Notes under the pieces: model-generated
Databases searched by the model: none
Told to the model about the DNA's origin: nothing
Seen by the model: only the letters and a program-made list of their open reading frames with translations
Made by a program: the position numbers and the translations under genes
In this document: positions 10,095 to 19,970 of the stretch, piece by piece
Layout: the number at the start of each line of letters is the position of its first letter
How positions within the stretch are numbered: the stretch's first letter is position 1
NCBI GenBank assembly: GCA_945910005.1
Contig: OX246744.1
Coordinates: 41,586,391 to 41,650,390, forward strand
Direction: 5' to 3'
From: Isoperla grammatica
Lineage: Eukaryota; Arthropoda; Insecta; Plecoptera; Perlodidae
Length of the DNA: 64,000 nt

Positions 10095-12704
10095 CCACTC
10101 AACCTACCTCTGCTGTATCGTCCCGTAGTCAGTGATTAAGCGAGCGAAGCGAGCGTCTCCACGAGACTCTTATGGCACTTCGTTCTGTTTGTTTTTTTTT
10201 GTGTACTAGACTCTTATGGCACTTCATTGTGTTAGTTTTTTGTTTTGTTTTTATGTCTATCGATAGCGGTCGAACGGAAAGTCCGATCAACTTGAAATTT
10301 GGACCATCCACAAGCCTCGATGTGGATTGAAGGTGTATAGTTTTGAGGCAAAATCGTTCGAAAAGTTAAAAAGTTACACTCAATAACTGTTAGTAACGGT
10401 GGCGGACCGCCGCGAAAACACTAGACAGAATGACAACGAAAATTCTTAGCAACGCAAATTGCACTTGCACTGCATTCAACAATATCGGAAAGTATAATAG
10501 CTATGAAAATTAGAAAAAATTTTGAAATGCATATTCTTGGGTTGTTGTTAATTGTTGTTTTTATTAGCTTTGAGATCTTTTCGCCAGTACGTTCGTAGAT
10601 ATGGACGCGCTCGCTTATCAACGCGTCAAACAGAGCGTTTTCCTAGTGTGTAGCGTAAGATTCAGGAAGATCTTCTTGAGAGCAGGGACGAAGTTGAGCG
10701 AACTGTTGAGTAGATCGTTGCCCAGTGCTTCGTGCTTCACATAGCTCACGTACTTCACCCCCCCCCCCCCCCCCCCCCACTCAACCTACCTCTGCTGTAT
10801 CGTCCCGTAGTCAGTGATGTGTAGCGTAAGATTCAGGTATATCTTCTTGAGAGCCGGGACGAAGTTGAGCGAACTGTTGAGTAGATCGTTGCCCAGTGCT
10901 TCGTGCTTCACATAGCTGACGTACTTCACCCCCCCCCCCCCCCACTCAACCTACCTCTGCTGTATCGTCCCGTAGTCAGTGATGTGTAGCGTAAGATTCA
11001 GGTATATCTTCTTGAGAGCCGGGACGAAGTTGAGCGAACTGTTGAGTAGATCGTTGCCCAGTGCTTCGTGCTTCACATAGCTCACGTACTTCACCCCCCA
11101 CTCAACCTACCTCTGCTGTATCGTCCCGTAGTCAGTGATGTGTAGCGTAAGATTCAGGTATATCTTCTTGAGAGCCGGGACGAAGTTGAGCGAACTGTTG
11201 AGTAGATCGTTGCCCAGTGCTTCGTGCTTCACATAGCTGACGTACTTCACCCCCCCCCCCCACTCAACCTACCTCTGCTGTATCGTCCCGTAGTCAGTGA
11301 TGTGTAGCGTAAGATTCAGGTATATCTTCTTGAGAGCCGGGACGAAGTTGAGCGAACTGTTGAGTAGATCGTTGCCCAGTGCTTCGTGCTTCACATAGCT
11401 CACGTACTTCACCCCCCACTCAACCTACCTCTGCTGTATCGTCCCGTAGTCAGTGATGTGTAGCGTAAGATTCAGGTATATCTTCTTGAGAGCCGGGACG
11501 AAGTTGAGCGAACTGTTGAGTAGATCGTTGCCCAGTGCTTCGTGCTTCACATAGCTCACGTACTTCCCCCCCCCCCCCTCATCTCAACCTACCTCTGCTG
11601 TATCGTCCCGTAGTCAGTGATGTGTAGCGTAAGATTCAGGTATATCTTCTTGAGAGCCGGGACGAAGTTGAGCGAACTGTTGAGTAGATCGTTGCCCAGT
11701 GCTTCGTGCTTCACATAGCTGACGTACTTCACCCCCCCCCCCCCACTCAACCTACCTCTGCTGTATCGTCCCGTAGTCAGTGATGTGTAGCGTAAGATTC
11801 AGGTATATCTTCTTGAGAGCCGGGACGAAGTTGAGCGAACTGTTGAGTAGATCGTTGCCCAGTGCTTCGTGCTTCACATAGCTGACGTACTTCACCCCCC
11901 CCCCCCCCACTCAACCTACCTCTGCTGTATCGTCCCGTAGTCAGTGATGTGTAGCGTAAGATTCAGGTATATCTTCTTGAGAGCCGGGACGAAGTTGAGC
12001 GAACTGTTGAGTAGATCGTTGCCCAGTGCTTCGTGCTTCACATAGCTCACGTACTTCCCCCCCCCCCCTCATCTCAACCTACCTCTGCTGTATCGTCCCG
12101 TAGTCAGTGATGTGTAGCGTAAGATTCAGGTATATCTTCTTGAGAGCCGGGACGAAGTTGAGCGAACTGTTGAGTAGATCGTTGCCCAGTGCTTCGTGCT
12201 TCACATAGCTGACGTACTTCACCCCCCCCCCCCCCACTCAACCTACCTCTGCTGTATCGTCCCGTAGTCAGTGATGTGTAGCGTAAGATTCAGGTATATC
12301 TTCTTGAGAGCCGGGACGAAGTTGAGCGAACTGTTGAGTAGATCGTTGCCCAGTGCTTCGTGCTTCACATAGCTGACGTACTTCACCCCCCCCCCCCCAC
12401 TCAACCTACCTCTGCTGTATCGTCCCGTAGTCAGTGATGTGTAGCGTAAGATTCAGGTATATCTTCTTGAGAGCCGGGACGAAGTTGAGCGAACTGTTGA
12501 GTAGATCGTTGCCCAGTGCTTCGTGCTTCACATAGCTGACGTACTTCACCCCCCCCCCACTCAACCTACCTCTGCTGTATCGTCCCGTAGTCAGTGATGT
12601 GTAGCGTAAGATTCAGGTATATCTTCTTGAGAGCCGGGACGAAGTTGAGCGAACTGTTGAGTAGATCATTGCCCAGTGCTTCGTGCTTCACATAGCTCAC
12701 GTAC
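10095..12704 (-). repeat. Array C: about 156-166-bp units from exon C 3' end, donor and poly-G run
   Basis: Thirteen copies of the 3' 135 bp of exon C, each followed on the minus strand by the donor GTAGGTTGAGTG and by an uninterrupted G run of variable length (about 6 to 19). The unit then restarts at AAGTACGTGAGC. The founder is the true exon (12570-12704 of the coding part). Copies are nearly identical; single differences such as GCTGACG/GCTCACG, and a CATCTCAA variant near 11580 and 12070, mark subtypes. Because the G runs differ in length the array has no common reading frame. Confidence 0.93.
10136..10645. mobile_element. Mobile element inserted in the outermost unit of array C
   Basis: Array sequence CCCGTAGTCAGTGAT at 10121-10135 is broken, and GTGTAGCGTAAG resumes near 10650. 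The insert starts TAAGCGAGCGAAGCGAGCG. Near 10608-10620 it has the inverted match CGCGCTCGCTTA. A related GAGCGAAGCGAGCG end appears near 38490. It has no convincing coding frame. Confidence 0.6.
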
Positions 12705-12809
12705 TTCTTCTGCATCAGCTTCCCCCTAGCGAAGTAGTTTATACCGTAGACCATAGCTATGCCCATGTTCTCTATGCTTCGCAACAGGTTCTTGAAGGAA
12801 ATCAGGTAC
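12570..12809 (-). CDS. Receptor guanylate cyclase-like gene, exon C (core of NIT domain)
   Basis: The exon is 240 bp, with acceptor TCATGTTTCAG and donor AG|GTAGGT, phase 2 at both ends and 79 codons. It encodes YLISFKNLLRSIENMGIAMV followed by YGINYFARG, the most recognisable block of the NIT-type ectodomain of invertebrate receptor guanylate cyclases. It then continues to a helical stretch ending ITDYGTIQQ. The NLT in its second half is a possible N-glycosylation site. The last 135 bp or so of this exon plus its donor are the founder unit of the tandem array at 10095-12569. The copy in the exon is set apart by the sequence upstream of KKYVSYV, which the array copies lack and replace with a poly-G run. 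Confidence 0.85.
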
Positions 12810-12947
12810 CTGAAACATGACCGGGAGAGATCAGGTTCTGTAGATCCCCTGACGGATGCTCGTCGAACTGTAACTCGCTAGGGGATTGACGGACCTTAGA
12901 GACAGCATCATTCAAATAGATATTTATTGAATCATCACTTTTGTGAC

Positions 12948-13438
12948 ATTAGGGAACCTGCAACTGACGTCACAGCCGAACTACAATGGAAATTGATGGA
13001 CAAACAACAAGCTGTCATAGTAACAGTTTTGCGAATAATGGGGGAAAAACAATTAGTTTTAAAGATATTAACTGCTTTCCAGTTAGAATTTCTGTTTAAA
13101 GGCTGGTCCACACAGATTTTGAAGACATAATGCATAAGGTTTTAAGACGTTGTTTTAAAAACAACAATGAAAACAACGTCTTAAAACTAAAACTTTGTGT
13201 GAACGCCAGTACGTGTTTCCTATGATCCAACTTTACGACTACGCGTTAAACCTTAAATCGAATGTCTTAAAAATCTGTGTGGACCAGCCTTTATGATGGA
13301 CAACAACGATCTGAAGTTTGTAAACGGTTTAAACTTATGAATTTTCCAACTTCAGAACATTTTATTTTTTGACGGCTTGTTGTTTGTCCATCGGTTCAAT
13401 TCATTTGTTTCATTGTGTTTTGGTGTTGTTCGTTACAG
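12948..13438. mobile_element. Palindromic MITE family A, interrupted copy
   Basis: The left arm runs TAGGGAACCTGCAACTGACG ... GATGGACAAACAACAAGCTG and the right arm is its inverted partner CAGCTTGTTGTTTGTCCATC as seen in sister copies. Other copies lie at 19118-19970 and 42273-42885. This copy is split by the element at 13099-13291. Confidence 0.7.
13099..13291. mobile_element. TA-flanked MITE nested in family A
   Basis: Termini AAGGCTGGTCCACACAGAT and its inverted match ATCTGTGTGGACCAGCCTT are flanked by TA on both sides, as in Tc1/mariner-type insertions. An inner inverted repeat (GTCTTAAAAC/GTTTTAAGAC types) surrounds GACGTTGTTTT. Confidence 0.8.
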
Positions 13439-13870
13439 GTCAGTTTTCACACTTTCCTATAAGATTAAAGTCTAAAAATTTGATTTTTCTAAATTATTAA
13501 CTTAGGATCGCTACCATTAGCCAGATTTACAAAACGTCGCCTCTCATTGGATGGGCTAAGAATTTTAGGTAACAGAGCTCACTGCTATGGGCACAGTTTT
13601 TCAGTTTTCTAAAATATGCACAACATACAAAAGTTTAAAACATTTAAATTGAAACCATGACTTCTGAAAGTTACAAAATTATTTGTTTTTTGTAATTTTA
13701 ATTGTACCGGTACCATTGATATTGCTACATTTACACCCCCTCGCCCAGAACATAACTTCGCCCAGAAATAAACATTTGTGCGGACAATTTGTAATGTAAT
13801 TAACGTACCTACTTTGTTCTAGGAGTTCAGGAATTTTCAGTTCATTATCTGTCTTGGTATTTTAGCAAAG

Positions 13871-13926
13871 ATTTTTCTCATCTACCGGTACAAATAAGCT
13901 CATTTGTACCGGTAGATGAGAAAAAT
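13871..13926. repeat. Perfect hairpin, 25-bp arms and 6-nt loop
   Basis: ATTTTTCTCATCTACCGGTA plus CAAAT is followed by AAGCTC and then by its exact reverse complement. No mismatch is seen. It stands alone in the B-C intron and is not flanked by an obvious transposon end. Confidence 0.85.
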
Positions 13927-13984
13927 TGTATCACAAATACTAGGCAAACCCCTACTACTACACAGCAGACAAACTGCTAATGGT

Positions 13985-14350
13985 TTAGCCGCGGCCGCTT
14001 AGCCAGTTCCCATGCAGGTCAGGAGGTGGACGGGTGACCACTCTCCTCTGAAACACTAGTTACCGTTGGTTAGAGCAGATTGGAGGGTTCGAAAGCTTGT
14101 GTAACAGCTTCGTTCTCCTCGTCAACTGCTCGGCAGCCCAGGTTAGTGGAGGAACCTATATGACTGATGAAAGTTACACCGTCCTTTCGGATGAAACTTA
14201 AAGCCGATGGTCCCCTTGGTACTTTTTGCAGGAGTAGGCTACGTGCCGGTACCAGGCTTCCCCTCCTCCCTTCCTCATTATCATTCATCAATCATCACCC
14301 ATCAGGCTAAAGAGGGCATTGTGCCCTACACTGGCCTTAATTACAAACAA
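13985..14350 (+). mobile_element. 5S rRNA-derived SINE, copy 1 (5' head internally deleted)
   Basis: The element matches the copy at 41580-41985 but lacks most of the 5S middle, keeping GGTCAGGAGGTGGACGGGTG. The body has CGTCCTTTCGGATGAAACTT and ends CATCAGGCTAAAGAGGGCAT...GGCCTTAATTACAAA with an AAATAA-rich tail. It lies just downstream of exon B. Confidence 0.75.
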
Positions 14351-14354
14351 ATAA

Positions 14355-14412
14355 ATAAACACCCAATGGCGTCAGGGGCCTCTATACTATATTACTCAGT
14401 CAACCATAGTAC
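14355..14412. mobile_element. MITE fragment abutting the exon B donor
   Basis: CCTCTATACTATATTACTCA matches one end of the element at 34483-34793. It stops within 10 bp of the exon B splice donor (14421-14422). Confidence 0.55.
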
Positions 14413-14422
14413 AGTGTTTTAC

Positions 14423-14548
14423 CTCCAGACGCCGCTGTTGTCCGTCTCTTTAATCTGATTGGTCAGGTGATCCAACATGGCGGCGTTGACTGAGTTGTAC
14501 CAAGTCAGAACCTCTTCTATGTTGCTTTCCTCCGAGCTGATCTTCTGG
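14423..14548 (-). CDS. Receptor guanylate cyclase-like gene, exon B (NIT ectodomain)
   Basis: The exon is 126 bp on the minus strand, with a TTTTACTTCCAG acceptor and an AG|GTAAAA donor, phase 2 at both ends. Its 41 codons begin QKISSEESNIEEVLTWYNSV and end IKETDNSGVW. The motif WYN-SVNA--LDHLTNQIKET is what I recall from NIT-domain receptor cyclases, just before the conserved exon C helix. It is separated from exon A by about 35 kb that contains two other complete genes on the same strand. The 58 bp just after its donor carry a fragment of a MITE seen whole at 34483-34793, followed by a 5S-derived SINE. Unlike exons C, D and E, this exon has no tandem array on its 3' side. Confidence 0.8.
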
Positions 14549-14642
14549 CTGGAAGTAAAATGACATCATTAGAAGGATCTGACCAAACAGCGAGTCGCTC
14601 GCAATATTCTGGTTGTCGACAGGGCTCGACCGCCGGAACGTA

Positions 14643-14967
14643 GGTATAGTCCCGTCAAATTAACTTGCAAGGTGTTGTCGTCACGGATTATGTAATAGGG
14701 TAGTGACGCGTGTGACAACTACCAACCTAAATTTAGTTGCATTCCGTTCTCCTGCCTCAGGTATTGTAGTGATAATATCGCCCGCCTATTGTCAGACGTG
14801 GTGGGGTCGCATTCTATTCACGGTCGGTGCAGTCAATGCAGTGGACAATAACAATGCAGGTATGGGGAAATCTCGCCGTGAAAACCGTTCTTTAGACCGT
14901 GTGGAGCGACCGTCTCTTCTCAGAATTTTAGGGGACACCTCGCTTCTTGCGGCGTGGCCAGTATAGT
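14643..14967. repeat. Dispersed repeat P, copy 1 (second copy 56276-56600)
   Basis: About 325 bp is shared with 56276-56600 at high identity, from TAGTCCCGTCAAATTAACTT to GCGGCGTGGCCAGTATA. No terminal inverted repeats or coding frame are evident. This copy lies in the A-B intron and the other lies upstream of exon A. Confidence 0.75.
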
Positions 14968-15870
14968 ATACTAGTCCCAATGAAAGTATTCGCATACCGA
15001 TCTCAGGGCATTGTCTACCGCCCCTTTCATCCGCGCCAACTGAAAGAAAATCAACAGATACCTGACGTTCTTTCACACATTCGTAAATGCATGTTTCGGC
15101 TTAGTCGAGTGCACAGGCGGTTTGGCCACACCCACCCTTACAGGTAACCAACGGAAGGTCTTAAATTATCCCCAATGGACCTGTTTAGATTAGATGGTAG
15201 GAATTAGCGAAATAGAAAAATAAGTTGTCACCTTGGACTCGGCTGTGTCGTAAGCATCAGAATACTTTCCTTGGGCAAATGGTACTTTGGTGCGGCTGGT
15301 CGAGTTAGAATGTTTGTTGGTATGCTGGTTATGTTCAGTCACAGTCACAGAGTGGAGCTGGACCGAGTAGGTTTCATTCCGTGACTTCTTCAAGTTTTAG
15401 CTCTGAAGATGGGTAGTGTAACCTGCCCGAGACGTCAGCTTCCAAGCGATAATCGACGCGGCTATACCCGAAAGCCAAGTTCAAGTTTATTGATTGACCC
15501 GGGCCGCGAAAGCCTACGTGAGTGTTGGTTATGTTTGTTAAGGTTTTCCTATATGTTGGTATTAAACCAAAGCGAAGTTACCATTATTGGTCCAACGTTA
15601 CTATATAGTCTCATACTAACCTCAGATCCTTATTTACTGGCGCTTTCATGCACACTGATTCAACGAACCACAACAGATTTCTGCCGTACTATCACACATT
15701 CTTAAAGCAGCACCTTCTGCTTAGTAGAGTACACGAGCCTTATTAGCCACGCCCGCTGTGTTAGGAATTTCCTTGTGTACAACCCAAGGTCGTAAATAAT
15801 CCACAGTAATTTGACCTGTTTCAATTAGATGTCATAAACTAGGGAAGTAGAAAATTAACTTATTATAATA
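14968..15870. repeat. Two diverged direct copies of an unknown segment
   Basis: Blocks near 15062-15230 and 15675-15860 match in order (CACACATTCGTAAA/CACACATTCTTAAA; CTTAGTCGAGTGCAC/CTTAGTAGAGTACAC; GGACCTGTTTAGATTAGAT/TGACCTGTTTCAATTAGAT). Nothing coding is recognised here. Confidence 0.5.
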
Positions 15871-16177
15871 ATTATTATTATTATTTCAAAATGTTATGAC
15901 ATAATTTGTAACATAACATACAGTACAAGTCAGGACAAGATGATGGTAGTAAAGAGTAGTACCACGTTGTTGGTACCACAAGTTGGTACGATGGCTAATT
16001 CGTAGGAATGGGAATACTTACTTTATCTTGAGGAAAGAATTGATTTAAATTGTTTAAGATATTGTTTGTATTGTATATAGATAATCGACTTGCTCGTTGA
16101 CTCAGCAGCCGAGTTCGATTCCAGGTCAGGTCACACTTTATGGACAATATTATCTATGTCGCTTCACAACTTTGATA

Positions 16178-16435
16178 GAGGTGGCTCAGCGGTAAGGCGC
16201 GACTCTAATTCGAGAGGTCGCCGGTTCGATTCCGGCCACCGGCAGTCCTGACTGAAAGGTTTGTTCCGAGGTTTTCCTCAGTCGTAAAGGCGAATGCTGG
16301 GATTGAGTCCTACTATAACAGCCCTCGGACATTCCTTCCCAACTATCAAACACCCTAATAACCTAGTTAGTCACCTGAAGAGGGGCACATTAGGTAAAGC
16401 TGGTGTGCACCCTATAACAGATATTCCTTCGAAAA
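16178..16435 (+). mobile_element. SINE-2 with tRNA-like head
   Basis: A box GGCTCAGCGGTAAGGCGCG and B box GGTTCGATTCCGGCC make a tRNA-like head. The body continues GTTTTCCTCAGTCGTAAAGG and ends TATAACAGATATTCCTTCG before a TTA tail. A partial minus-strand copy lies at 47264-47330. Confidence 0.8.
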
Positions 16436-16913
<478 letters not shown>

Positions 16914-17119
16914 AACGCGGAGCTGGATTAAAGAACACCAATCTCTAACAATAAAGTTCTAATGCGTCTCACAAGTCTCCCATCTTATTGCGACAACTTA
17001 TCTAATTACATCCGGAATTTAAAACACCCTTCAAGACTTGATCTACATAATATAGTTACTAAACTTTGATATCAAATTAAGTCCACATCACAAACTGTCA
17101 AGCGTCTTGTCTTGTCTCA

Positions 17120-17172
17120 GCGTCATCTTCACCGTCGTCAAGCGCCGTCGTCAAGCGCCGTCGTCAAGCGTC
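17120..17172. repeat. Short 15-bp tandem repeat (GTCGTCAAGCGCC)
   Basis: Three to four copies of a CGTCGTCAAGCGC-type unit lie in tandem. Confidence 0.7.
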
Positions 17173-17394
17173 CCACATTTAATTACAAGCTCCTGCATTA
17201 GACTATTGTACTGGAAATGTTGTCTACTAATGTAGTTCCCCGGTTGGTTAATTACTTGACGGTAAAGAGAAGCTCACATTATGAAACCAAGGAAAGTCAA
17301 TGGCATTTTATTATATCTTCAGAACGCTTCATGATATTGAAGTACTGATTTATAACCGGTATTTGGTTTTGTATCTCGTAAACAACGAACTTAA

Positions 17395-17830
17395 GGGCCG
17401 TATGCAGAGTCAGGTGTTAAGGTGTCAAGTACAGGATTGTTGCTATGGAATTGTTTTATTAAGCCTGTATTACACGGTGAAACTTTTTCATCCAACTCCT
17501 TGAATTCAAGGACAAAAGCGCATCAAAAACAGTCAGTATGTAGTCAAATACAACAATAGGAATTATTTATTGATGCGCTTTTGTCCTTGAATTCAAGGAG
17601 TTGGATGAAAAAGTTGGCCCGTGTAATGCCGGCATTACATGCTATTTAACAAACTCCATAGCAATCATAAACTTAACTTCATACTTAGCTCGACTGTGCA
17701 TCGAGTCGAGTTTAGTATGTGATTTGTTTATGGCTGCTATGGAGTTTGTTCTTATCGAAAATAGCATGGATTAAAACAATTCCATAACAACAAATCCTGT
17801 ACTTTACTTGACACTTGACTCTGCATACGG
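17395..17830. mobile_element. TTAA-flanked MITE (family M3) with nested insertion
   Basis: The left end TTAAGGGCCGTATGCAGAG and right end CTCTGCATACGGTTAA lie next to TTAA. Inner inverted blocks include TGCTATGGAATTGTTTTA. An uninterrupted copy is at 44535-44680. This copy is enlarged by the insertion at 17461-17635 and by an extra inverted block around 17690-17730. Confidence 0.75.
17461..17635. mobile_element. 175-bp TA-flanked MITE (family M2), nested
   Basis: Long inverted arms run AGCCTGTATTACACGG...CCTTGAATTCAAGGACAAAA and back. A second copy of the same length is at 43834-44008, again nested in another element. Confidence 0.82.
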
Positions 17831-17835
17831 TTAAA

Positions 17836-17922
17836 AAACTTTCAAATATATTAACTTTCACACTTGTTTTGGATGATAATTTATTCAACAATTTATTGTT
17901 TATTATAATATTTGAAAGTTTT
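17836..17922. mobile_element. Small palindromic MITE
   Basis: AAACTTTCAAATAT near the left end pairs with ATATTTGAAAGTTT near the right end. Confidence 0.5.
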
Positions 17923-18093
17923 CAACTCATTGTTTAGCCGATACAAAAACAAATCCCAGGAATCAATTCCTTTTTCGTAATCTTGAAATCAAATACCTTA
18001 GTATACAACCTTTGAAATGTTCTGCAAACATCAATAAAATACCTTTAACACACAATAGAAGTAAGCGACTCCTTGACAATGGAGTCGACTTGG

Positions 18094-18165
18094 AATCGAG
18101 TACCCGAGTACCCGTGAGTACCCAAGTATCCGTACCCGAATACGCGTGAGTACCCGAGCATCCGA
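18094..18165. repeat. Short degenerate repeat of GAGTACCCG
   Basis: Five or so imperfect copies of GAGTACCCGTGAGTACCC-like units are present. Confidence 0.65.
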
Positions 18166-18309
18166 TGTCACCAAAATACCAACTCTAACAAGAAAGGAAC
18201 TAACATTAAGTTACATAAATATTATTATAAGAATTATATGGTTTTAACTATACTTTAAACACAATCTATAATGTGAGTATAAACATTAATATCCAAAGCT
18301 CGTAATACA

Positions 18310-18412
18310 GTTCTCCCGGTATTATGGACTTCAGATAAATATTTAGAAGGCTACTAACTTTTTTTCACGATGCCATGGTGAAAACTAGTTGGTTGCTAAC
18401 TTAATATTTATC
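18310..18412. mobile_element. Palindromic MITE
   Basis: ACTTCAGATAAATATT at the left pairs with AATATTTATCCGAAGT at the right, with paired inner blocks TTTTCAC and GTGAAAA around CGATGCCATG. Confidence 0.6.
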
Positions 18413-18595
18413 CGAAGTTTATAATTGTGAAGATTATTTTAAGTTAGGTTTTTGACAATGATAGGATAAGCGGAAATATAATGACAGATGATATTAATAA
18501 ACACAAAAATTAATATGGTTTTATTTGAAAGGTATATTACATTAATTAATAGGTTGTGCCATACATTAAATAATATTGTAACCTTACAATGTGAT

Positions 18596-18671
18596 TAAGG
18601 CCCGATTTTTCAATCGACCCGTTAACGACCCGTTAACGACCCGTTAACCGATTGAAAAACCGGGCTGGAAA
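18596..18671. mobile_element. Short MITE with ACCCGTTAACG repeats
   Basis: CCCGATTTTTCAATCG and CGATTGAAAAACCGGG form inverted ends around three CCGTTAACGAC units. A related longer element lies at 55350-55471. Confidence 0.65.
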
Positions 18672-19117
18672 CATTGTTCAAAAGCTAAACCGATCATTAA
18701 GTTTACAAACGTTATATTTTTACAATCCTCAAAGAAAATTAATCCTAGTAAAATGTGGCGCCTAGATGAAAGTTTAAACTAATACATAGTAACAAATTAC
18801 TATCGGGACGTGTATTAAAACGTCCCGGAAATTTTTTTAACCATATTTCTAGTTTCATTTCAGAAAGAAAATGTAACCAAAAGGCCTAAACACAATATTT
18901 TACAAATTTTTAAGAAACATTATTATAAATTAATTAGTGTTGAGAAGTACCATTCATTGTATATGCCATGCTGATATCCCCACTAGTTGGACGTTTTATC
19001 ACAAACCTTTTTGGCTGTACAACTCGAACTTTTAATGGACCATTTTCGAAATTTATCTAGAGCCCTTAGACTGCGTTCATCACGGTTCTTAGGATCAGAT
19101 GCACAGTCCAGTTAAGT
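18672..19117. other. Intergenic/intronic stretch; no gene seen
   Basis: The stretch is AT-rich. A decayed end of family C (GACCATTTTCGAAATTTATC) lies near 19037-19105. Confidence 0.4.
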
Positions 19118-19970
19118 ATAGGGAACCCGCCACTGACGTCACATCCGGACTACAACAATGGAACAAATGAATTGAACTGATGGACAAACAATCAGCTGTC
19201 AAAATAATAAAATTGCAACCATATTCATAGTTCCCACGTGACGTCACAGCGGCCATGATTGCGACACAATTGATGCGGACCAATCCTAGATCATTGGCGA
19301 ATACTATTGAAAATTAATAAATGAGCCTAATTTAGAACTTAAAAAGTAAACATATGTAATAAACAAATACAAATTTAACTAAAAAAAGACTGAATTTTAA
19401 AGAAATAAGAATGTATGTGTTCTACCACAACAGCCTTCAATTGTTTCTCCATGGCAACGTGAAAGTTTGGTCACAAATGTGGCCACCACGCGCAAAGATG
19501 TGACGTACGTGCAACCTATAAATACAAATAACAAGTGTAGCAATAGTAACAGCTCGCCACTTAAAACTTTTAATGATGGACAACGAGTAAGTTTAAGTTT
19601 TGTATGTGTATTTGTTTGTTTTTTGTTTTGTTTTACCAAAATCAGAAGAAATTATTTTTTGACAGCTTGTTGTTTGTCCATCGATTCAATAGACCATTTC
19701 AAAAAATATCTAGGACCCTTTGTATGAGTATCATCACGGTCTCCTAAGTCTTCAAGAACAACAATACACAACACTTAAAAATCAATTTTTAAATGTTATA
19801 TCAAGATTCATTGATGTACACAAAATCATCATACACTAACCTTGATTTTATGTATTTATTTGTTGTTCATTGTTGCTATAATCATACAAAGGGTCCTAGA
19901 TAGTTTTTGAAATGGTCTATTTATTTGTCTCATTGTTGTCTTTTGGTGTTGCTAATAGCTAATAGCTAAT
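19118..19970. mobile_element. Family A MITE carrying two nested MITEs (families B and C)
   Basis: Family A termini TAGGGAACCCGCCACTGACG and the inverted CAACACCAAAAGACAACAAT partner are separated by family B (about 19224-19519, ends CACGTGACGTCACAGCGGCC and GATGTGACGTACGTGCAACC). Family C follows (19690-19918, ends GACCATTTCAAAAAATATCT and AGTTTTTGAAATGGTC), flanked by TA. The nesting order is A older than B and C. The element abuts the EFH1 array at 19971. Confidence 0.75.

Noticed and set aside
14070..14291. 73-codon minus frame repeated at 41698-41913
   Set aside because: It is the antisense of the 5S SINE body; the repetition comes from the SINE.
16178..16245. tRNA gene
   Set aside because: A- and B-box are good but the sequence continues into a SINE body with a TTA tail and a second truncated copy exists.
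19095..19727. Frames of 62-86 codons in families A and B
   Set aside because: They lie in palindromic MITEs, change between copies, and run on both strands.
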